10,697 nucleotides of DNA from Chloroflexota bacterium (GTDB taxonomy: Bacteria > Chloroflexota > UBA6077), in contig JAJZRD010000127.1 in NCBI GenBank assembly GCA_021845945.1, positions 1 through 10,697 on the forward strand, in the 5' to 3' direction. The position numbers and the translations under genes were made by a program. How positions within the stretch are numbered: position 1 is the stretch's first letter; each line of letters opens with the position of its first letter. Below the pieces are notes generated by a model. That model saw only the letters and a list, made by a program, of their open reading frames with translations. It was not told the DNA's origin and did not search any database. Shown here one piece after another: positions 6,801 through 10,697 of the stretch.

Positions 6801-7142
6801 ACAGAAAGGCCCCTCCTCCCTACCAGGGACGAGGGGCCCATCTCGTGTTACCACCCTGCTTCGCGACCGCCTCGCGGTGGCCGCCTCCGTGAGTACGGGG
6901 CCGGGCTTCGCCCGATCCGATACTCCAACCCTGATAACGGGGGCTGACTGTCTCCGTGGAGACACCGGCTCGGCCTACTGGGAACCCCGAGGGTTCCGTT
7001 CAGCCTGCGGCTCCGAGGTCATTTTCACCGGCCCTCCGGCACCGCCTCTCAGCAACGCGGCTCTCTGGAGCGCTCGGCACCGGTTACTCGTCCTCTTCGC
7101 AGCCTTTGGCTATGCAATTGATGGAACGCTGGTTCAACGGGT
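6801..7142 (-). promoter_or_regulatory. T-box riboswitch, Met (AUG) specifier, leader of metXW
   Basis: The leader has the standard T-box parts in order on the minus strand. Stem I contains the AGTA motif (7088-7085) after GAAGAGGACG, and the distal-loop motif AGAGAG (7066-7061). The specifier loop GGTGAAAATGACC holds ATG at 7022-7020 followed by the conserved A. Then come CCGTTATC (6940-6933) and stem III (GAGTA 6925-6921 with TACTC 6895-6891; inner CGGGC/GCCCG). The T-box AGGGTGGTAACACG starts at 6857. The antiterminator pairs CAGGG (6858-6854) plus ACGAG (6846-6842) with the contiguous CTCGTCCCTG (6833-6824), leaving the bulge TGGTAAC to bind the NCCA end of uncharged tRNA. TGGT fits discriminator A. 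Uncharged tRNA-Met should switch metXW on. Confidence 0.94.
6805..6838 (-). terminator. T-box regulatory terminator that also covers the metX SD
   Basis: GGCCCCTCGTCCC (6838-6826) pairs with GGGAGGAGGGGCC (6820-6808) around the loop TGGTA, with one mismatch in 13. The 5' arm shares bases 6833-6824 with the antiterminator, so the two folds exclude each other. Only TTTCT follows, a poor T-tract. The 3' arm contains the SD AGGAGG (6817-6812), so the same hairpin can hide the ribosome site. Confidence 0.85.
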
Positions 7143-7148
7143 TAAGGG

Positions 7149-7177
7149 ATTATAGACCGGAGCCGCGCAACTGTAAA
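7149..7177 (-). promoter_or_regulatory. Promoter of the T-box-metX-metW operon
   Basis: On the minus strand a -35 box TTTACA (7177-7172, five of six) and a consensus -10 box TATAAT (7154-7149) are 17 bases apart. The start is expected near 7142, just ahead of stem I. The -35 box lies 15 bases past the glutaredoxin stop. No terminator is seen between them, so read-through from the glutaredoxin gene would also pass the riboswitch. Confidence 0.85.
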
Positions 7178-7192
7178 GATGTTAGGCTCGAA

Positions 7193-7444
7193 TCACCCCT
7201 GGCCGGCCAACTTCTTCGCCAGCTCCGCGTTGCTGGGTTCCACCAGGACGGAGCCGTCCTCGAAGAGGATGGTGGGGATGACCCGTTTGCCGCCGTTGAC
7301 CTGCTGTACGTAGGCTCGAGCCTCGGGGTTCCCCTCGATGTCGTGCCAATCGTAAGGTACTTGACGCTCGTCTAGCAGCTGCTTGGCGCGCCGGCAGTCG
7401 GGGCACCACATCGCGCCGTAAACCTGGATTTTCGTTGCCCCCAT
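7193..7444 (-). CDS. Glutaredoxin/mycoredoxin-like thiol oxidoreductase
   Basis: A small 83-residue thioredoxin-fold protein with a Cys14-Pro-Asp-Cys17 active site after the first strand (KIQVYGAMWCPDC). The cis-proline loop is VIPT (55-58), and the ending LVEPSNAELAKKL is shared with mycoredoxin-like and other single-domain glutaredoxin proteins. NGGKR..PTI fits the small-thiol binding region. It would reduce disulfides or mixed disulfides in the cytoplasm; the low-molecular-weight thiol partner is not known. ATG 7444 is preferred because AAGGAG ends ten bases before it. ATG 7453 would have one base of spacing, and an earlier in-frame start at 7516 lies upstream of the promoter. The redox role fits but does not prove a link to methionine synthesis next door. 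Confidence 0.88.
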   Translation of the reverse strand: MGATKIQVYGAMWCPDCRRAKQLLDERQVPYDWHDIEGNPEARAYVQQVNGGKRVIPTILFEDGSVLVEPSNAELAKKLAGQG

Positions 7445-7478
7445 CGAGTTCATGCTCCTTTCCACGTCGAACAGTATC

Positions 7479-7507
7479 AATATAGCCCTCCCGCGGCCGG
7501 ATATCAA
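7479..7507 (-). promoter_or_regulatory. Promoter of the glutaredoxin gene
   Basis: TTGATA (7507-7502, five of six) and TATATT (7484-7479, five of six) are 17 bases apart on the minus strand. The start is expected near 7472, giving a leader of about 28 bases to ATG 7444. This placement rules out the longer open frame that begins at 7516. Confidence 0.78.
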
Positions 7508-7521
7508 ACCGCTCAACCCTT

Positions 7522-7678
7522 AATCCGTGGATTCTCAGGGCTCGAATGGCTGTCTCGCATGCAGCCGCAGGGCAAACGCCCATTTTGCGCTTTCACCCAA
7601 CGGGTGATATTGCCGCGACCCGCTTTCGCGTGGCGTGGAGCGGAAAAATGGCAACGCCGCTCAATGAATCCACGGATT
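7522..7678. repeat. Structured element with 13-bp terminal inverted repeats (MITE-like or RNA)
   Basis: AATCCGTGGATTC (7522-7534) and GAATCCACGGATT (7666-7678) are perfect inverted repeats closing a 157-base element. Each arm is itself a near-palindrome (AATCC-GT-GGATT). Inside are GGCTG/CAGCC (7548-7552 with 7562-7566), GGGC/GCCC (7570-7573 with 7578-7581), and CCATTTT (7580-7586) with AAAATGG (7645-7651). That last stem extends to CGCT/AGCG (7588-7591 with 7639-7642) and encloses TCACCC/GGGTGA (7593-7598 with 7602-7607) and CGCGA/TCGCG (7614-7618 with 7626-7630). GGGC/GCCC and CCATTTT/AAAATGG share two bases, so they are alternatives in part. There is no credible coding frame and no clear target duplication. 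The element fills the space between two divergent promoters. It could be a MITE, a REP-like repeat or a structured RNA. Confidence 0.7.
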
Positions 7679-7697
7679 GGGCCCAAGAGGCCGCCAC

Positions 7698-7726
7698 TTG
7701 ACATGGCGCCGAGCCAACGGTATTGT
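7698..7726 (+). promoter_or_regulatory. Promoter of the pyrE-like operon
   Basis: A perfect -35 box TTGACA (7698-7703) is 17 bases from TATTGT (7721-7726, four of six). The start is expected near 7733. It lies 20 bases after the right end of the inverted-repeat element and drives the three plus-strand genes. Confidence 0.72.
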
Positions 7727-7729
7727 ACT

Positions 7730-7837
7730 CTCCACCACACGGAAGGTGATTCCATTCCGTCCCTCTGGCGAAGGGGCGGAGGGCGGACTCGCTCCAACAG
7801 CCGGCACGCCGGCCCTCGGCCGGAGGGTTGGGTGGAG
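7730..7837 (+). promoter_or_regulatory. Structured 5' leader of the pyrE-like operon
   Basis: About 130 bases separate the promoter from the ATG at 7863, and much of this can fold. CTCCACC (7730-7736) can close with GGTGGAG (7831-7837). Inside are ACGGAA/TTCCGT (7739-7744 with 7755-7760), CCCTC/GAGGG (7761-7765 with 7779-7783), CCGG/CCGG (7801-7812) and CCCTC/GAGGG (7813-7817 with 7823-7827). There is no T-tract, and I recognise no riboswitch class or PyrR site. High GC alone can give such folds. Confidence 0.3.
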
Positions 7838-7862
7838 GCCAAGCCGTGTTGACGGAGGGGCA

Positions 7863-8447
7863 ATGGTAGATCAATCGGGTGCCGACATCCTGTTGGCCGA
7901 GTTTGTGCAGGTCATCCAGCCGCGGGAGCAGCGGCTGGCCGAGTTGGCGCGAGACATCGTCGGGGCTGCCTACCTGCGCGGGGATTTCGTCCTCAGCTCG
8001 GGGGCACGGAGCCACTACTATTTCGACAAGTACCTGTTCGAGACGAAGCCCAGCATCCTGAGGAGGGTCGCCTCGTTCCTCGCCGAGCTGGTGCCTCCGC
8101 AGGCGGACCGCATCGCCGGCCCGGAGCTGGGTGCTCTGGCCCTGGCCACCGCGCTTTCCCTGGAGATGGGGCTGCCCTTCGTGATCGTCAGGAAGGCGGC
8201 GAAGGAGTACGGCACCAGCCGTCTCATGGAGGGCGAGATCTATCCTGCAGAGAAGGTGGTCGTCGTGGAGGACGTCATCAGCACGGGCGCCGAAGCGATC
8301 CGGGCGGCCAACCACGTCGCTCAGACCGGGGCGCAGGTGCTGAGCATCCTGGGGGTCATCGATCGGGAGCAGGGAGGTCCGCAGAATATCGCCGCGTCCG
8401 GTTACCAATTCAAGGCGCTGTTTCGCCGCAGCGATCTAGGCTTATGA
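7863..8447 (+). CDS. pyrE: Orotate phosphoribosyltransferase-like protein (PyrE family)
   Basis: A 194-residue type I phosphoribosyltransferase that would join orotate, or a related base, to PRPP to make a nucleotide. Family blocks appear in order: FVLSSGARSHYYFDKY (42-57), the base-binding start of OPRTs; IAGPELGALALA (84-95); VRKAAKEYGT (109-118) with the flexible-loop lysines; and the PRPP loop VVVVEDVISTGAEA (132-145), where canonical OPRTs more often have DD..TTG. GVIDRE (164-169) and a C-terminal ALFRRSDL follow. ATG 7863 has GGAGG four bases before it. It leads an operon with a second, degraded PRTase and a carbamoylase, not with other pyr biosynthesis genes. Salvage or breakdown of pyrimidines is therefore as likely as de novo UMP synthesis. 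Confidence 0.88.
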   Translation: MVDQSGADILLAEFVQVIQPREQRLAELARDIVGAAYLRGDFVLSSGARSHYYFDKYLFETKPSILRRVASFLAELVPPQADRIAGPELGALALATALSLEMGLPFVIVRKAAKEYGTSRLMEGEIYPAEKVVVVEDVISTGAEAIRAANHVAQTGAQVLSILGVIDREQGGPQNIAASGYQFKALFRRSDLGL

Positions 8448-8472
8448 GGGGGCATCGGGAGGGAGGACGGCG

Positions 8473-9024
8473 ATGGACACCGAGCGGATTTGGGAGCTGC
8501 TATCCAATGGGGGCTTGAGGCGAAGCGAAGCGCGCGTCGCCGCCGAGAAGCAAGCGGTGCTGATGGAGCTGCGCATCCCCAAGTACAATGGCCTCGCGGA
8601 CCCGGCCGGGGCCGAGGAGTTGGGGCGGATGCTGGCCGGCCGAGCTCGATCACTCGGTCCCACCGCGGTCCTTCTCTGGGAAGACCCGCTGGACGTCGTT
8701 CTTGGACACATCGTGGCCCGCGAGCTCGAGGTCAAGCGGCTGCGCAGCTACAATGCGGAGGGACTGATCGAGCTGATCGGGGCTCTGGCCCCTTCCAGCC
8801 GCGTCCTGCTGGTCACTGACGCTTTCAGAGAGGCCAGCTTACTGCTCGCGATGAGCAACCTCGTCGAGCGCCACGGGAGCACGGTAGTTGGGACCGCCGT
8901 GCTCGTGGAGACCGGCGCGTTGGCCTCGGCAGGCCCGGTAGCGGGGACGGTGGTGAGTCTGGTGGATGTCGGTCGTAACGGTCCGGCGACGGGGGCAGCA
9001 GCCAATGGCAACGGGATACGTTGA
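8473..9024 (+). CDS. Degenerate phosphoribosyltransferase-like protein
   Basis: I do not recognise a named family with certainty. The 183-residue protein has the layout of a type I PRTase. An N-terminal LLSNGGLRRSEAR (9-21) sits where OPRTs have their SSG..S block. PTAVLLWEDPLDVVLGHIVARELEVKRLRSY (63-93) follows the pattern of the central strand-helix region. RVLLVTDAFREASLLLAM (110-127) lies where the PRPP loop should be. In that loop only one acid remains (TD instead of DD/ED) and the TG-T pair is replaced, so PRPP binding is doubtful. It is probably a non-catalytic partner or regulator of the pyrE-like protein encoded 25 bases upstream. GGAGG is six bases before the ATG. The C-terminal ~20 residues are Gly/Ala/Asn-rich. 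It overlaps the next gene. Confidence 0.72.
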   Translation: MDTERIWELLSNGGLRRSEARVAAEKQAVLMELRIPKYNGLADPAGAEELGRMLAGRARSLGPTAVLLWEDPLDVVLGHIVARELEVKRLRSYNAEGLIELIGALAPSSRVLLVTDAFREASLLLAMSNLVERHGSTVVGTAVLVETGALASAGPVAGTVVSLVDVGRNGPATGAAANGNGIR

Positions 9025-10420
9025 GGGCGCGGGCGGCTGGGATCGAGCGATTCCGGACGCCGCACCGCAGCCATCAGCATCCGCGCCCGGCAAGGTCCAG
9101 GCCGACCCCTCTCGCATTTCGGAGATGCTCCGGGCGCTGGGCGAAATCGGGGCCGATCCGGCCGGGGGCGTGTCACGGCTCGCCTTCACGGCTGCCGAGC
9201 GCGAAGCGCACGCGCTGGTCCGGGCCTGGCTCCAGGAGATGGGCCTTTCTGTTCGCCAGGATCCCGCCGGCAACATGGTCGCGGAGCGCCCGGGGACGCT
9301 GGCAAGCGCGCCTGCCATCGGCGTGGGGTCTCACCTCGATAGCGTCCCCCATGGCGGGCGGTTCGATGGGGCCGCGGGGGTGGTGGGTGCCGTCGAACTG
9401 GTGCGTCTACTGTCCGAAAGCGGCGCGCAGATGCAGCACCCTCTGCGCATCGTGGCTTTCGCCGCCGAAGAGGGCGCACGCTTTGGCGAGCCCTCCATCG
9501 GCAGCAAGGCCGTGGTCGGGCTCCTGGAGGGGCGTGACCTGCATCGCATTCAGGATCCGGACGGCGTGACCCTAGCCGCGGCCATGACGAGCGTGGGCGT
9601 GGATCCCACCAAGGTGCTCTCAGCAAAATGGGATCCCCACGACTGGGCGGCCTTCCTGGAGCTGCACGTGGAGCAGGGGCGCGTGCTGGAGGCCGAGGGG
9701 CGCCAGATAGGGCTCGTCGACGTGGTATCGGGCAGCACCCGCTTGCGAGCAGTACTGCGCGGGCGCGCATCTCACTCCGGCGGCACCCCCATGACGATGC
9801 GTTCCGATGCTCTCTCGGCCACCGCGGAGGTGATCCTGGCGACGGAGGCGCTGGCCAAGGATCCCCGCCACAGGGGGACGCGAGCCACCGTGGGGCGGCT
9901 GGAGGTCTATCCCAACAGCATCACCACTATACCTGGGAGCGTGATGTTCACGGTGGATATCCGCGACGTGGACAGCGACCGGCAGCGCCAAACGGCGGCC
10001 GAGATCGTGCGGCGCGCCCGCCAAATCTGCGAACGGCGCGGCATCCGGCTCGAGGTGGAGGTCATGACCGATACCTCGCCTGCCGTCCTCCCCATGTGGC
10101 TGCGCGAGATCACCAGCGCATCTTGCCGCCACCTCGGAGTGGGTCCTCGGGCAGTGAACAGCGGCGCCGGACACGACGCCCAGATCGTGAACCGCCTGGT
10201 GCCTGCTGCAATGATCCTGGTGCCGAGCAAGGACGGCCTGAGCCACGTGCCGGAGGAGTGGAGCAGCGCCTCCGACATCGCCAAGGGCGTCGAGGTGCTG
10301 TACCGCAGCGTGCTGCGCCTGGATGGCTTCTTGGCGGAACTGCAGGGGCTCGGTTCCAGCCAGGCGCCGGGCGCGGGGCCCCAGCGCGCTTCATCGGCAG
10401 ACCCTTCGCCATCACAGTGA
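9005..10420 (+). CDS. Zn-dependent hydantoinase/carbamoylase-family amidohydrolase (M20)
   Basis: A 471-residue member of the M20 family group that contains N-carbamoyl-L-amino-acid hydrolase, allantoate amidohydrolase and beta-ureidopropionase. These enzymes remove a carbamoyl or ureido group and release ammonia and CO2. Metal ligands are visible: His110 (GSHLDSVPHGG), Asp121 (FDGAAG), the Glu pair at 155-156 (AAEEGARFG), His221 (ELHVEQG) and His390 (GAGHDAQ). GRASHSGGTPM belongs to the dimerisation/substrate lid domain. The core begins near residue 36; about 35 residues before it and 30 after it are low-complexity and absent from the usual ~410-residue enzymes. ATG 9005 overlaps the previous gene by 20 bases; ATG 8966 in the same frame is possible. 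The substrate is not decided by sequence; operon context suggests an N-carbamoyl product of pyrimidine breakdown. Confidence 0.88.
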   Translation: MATGYVEGAGGWDRAIPDAAPQPSASAPGKVQADPSRISEMLRALGEIGADPAGGVSRLAFTAAEREAHALVRAWLQEMGLSVRQDPAGNMVAERPGTLASAPAIGVGSHLDSVPHGGRFDGAAGVVGAVELVRLLSESGAQMQHPLRIVAFAAEEGARFGEPSIGSKAVVGLLEGRDLHRIQDPDGVTLAAAMTSVGVDPTKVLSAKWDPHDWAAFLELHVEQGRVLEAEGRQIGLVDVVSGSTRLRAVLRGRASHSGGTPMTMRSDALSATAEVILATEALAKDPRHRGTRATVGRLEVYPNSITTIPGSVMFTVDIRDVDSDRQRQTAAEIVRRARQICERRGIRLEVEVMTDTSPAVLPMWLREITSASCRHLGVGPRAVNSGAGHDAQIVNRLVPAAMILVPSKDGLSHVPEEWSSASDIAKGVEVLYRSVLRLDGFLAELQGLGSSQAPGAGPQRASSADPSPSQ

Positions 10421-10634
10421 CGTTTGCGTTATTAATGGCCACACTCTGGAGAGACACGGCCGATCAAGCCCCAGGTGGGACCGCCGATGTCGGCCTTGCG
10501 CCTGCCAGCGGCCAGATCGAAAGGCAAGGGTCGGATCCCGGCAAGCACCCACCAGAGCTATGCCCTCGTCGCTAAGCATGTAGCCATAAGTACGGCACGC
10601 TTCTCGCCAGGCAGTCCGGCGGGAGGTGCCTGGG
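10421..10634. other. Intergenic stretch before the partial gene
   Basis: The stretch holds a possible hairpin GGCCGA (10458-10463) with TCGGCC (10490-10495), but no T-tract, so it is not a clear terminator. No promoter or transposon end could be fixed by eye. If the next gene is a transposase, the left end of its IS should lie here. Confidence 0.35.
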
Positions 10635-10697
10635 ATGGTTATCGTGCATCTGACAGACGCGCAACGGCAGGAACTGCGACGGATGAGTCGGCAGGGA
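10635..10697 (+). CDS. Partial gene, N-terminus of a possible IS630-type transposase
   Basis: Twenty-one codons run to the window edge: MVIVHLTDAQRQELRRMSRQG. The pattern 'hydrophobic strand, then LT.AQRQEL' resembles the first helix of IS630-family transposases and related HTH proteins. That is thin evidence for so short a piece. The start is well supported by GGAGG (10622-10626) eight bases before the ATG. It could also be a small DNA-binding protein. Confidence 0.45.
   Translation, partial: MVIVHLTDAQRQELRRMSRQG

Noticed and set aside
6801..6965. In-frame 55-codon extension of MetX upstream of ATG 6800
   Set aside because: It would be translated from the T-box structure itself, lacks similarity to MetX N-termini, and has no SD.
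6801..7142. SAM-type riboswitch upstream of metX
   Set aside because: The leader shows T-box marks (AGTA, AGAGAG, CCGTTATC, AGGGTGG..) and an AUG specifier; SAM-aptamer motifs were not seen.
7522..7678. Two-repeat CRISPR or attachment site
   Set aside because: There are only two copies, in inverted orientation, 131 bases apart, with folded sequence between them; no cas gene or integrase is present.
7513..7863. Open frames on both strands across the grx-pyrE gap
   Set aside because: They run through the inverted-repeat element and both promoters, lack SD sites and have no domain pattern.
9021..9569. Alternative plus-strand frames inside the carbamoylase gene
   Set aside because: They are frame shadows; the carbamoylase frame carries the complete set of metal ligands throughout this region.

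Overview
This is a high-GC bacterial chromosome window with short intergenic gaps, strong Shine-Dalgarno (SD) sites and sigma70-type promoters. The gene set includes a mycoredoxin-like glutaredoxin, metX-metW under a T-box, a HisKA-only membrane protein and a reductive-dehalogenase-like protein. Together these suggest a Chloroflexota-type organism, possibly Thermomicrobia-like. That assignment is inference from gene style, not from a marker gene.

Left part (1-3082). After a short imperfect direct repeat at the edge comes a tRNA-Gly(UCC) on the minus strand, with its own promoter, encoded CCA and intrinsic terminator. Next is a minus-strand marR-MFS operon whose genes overlap by 11 bases. Its candidate -10 box lies in an inverted repeat that could be the MarR operator. 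A nitroreductase-family gene diverges from it across a 196-base gap.

Middle part (3083-7192). A small membrane-anchored protein with a histidine-kinase phosphoacceptor domain but no ATPase domain is followed 11 bases later by a reductive-dehalogenase-like protein with two 4Fe-4S motifs and no Tat signal. The latter runs tail-to-tail, overlapping by 17 bases, into metW. metX and metW are on the minus strand, and their leader is a full T-box riboswitch with a Met (AUG) specifier. Its terminator hairpin also buries the metX SD, so it could act on transcription, translation or both.

Right part (7193-10697). A glutaredoxin gene (minus) and a pyrE-like gene (plus) diverge. Between their promoters sits a 157-base structured element with perfect 13-bp terminal inverted repeats. 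The pyrE-like gene is followed by a gene that looks like a PRTase with a degraded PRPP site, and then by an M20-family hydantoinase/carbamoylase-type amidohydrolase. This three-gene operon looks like a pyrimidine/nucleobase module. After a 214-base gap the window ends in the first 21 codons of a gene, probably an IS630-type transposase or a related HTH protein.

The most distinctive items are the Met T-box with the buried SD, the structured inverted-repeat element, the HisKA-only protein next to the dehalogenase-like gene, and the OPRT/degenerate-PRTase/carbamoylase module.
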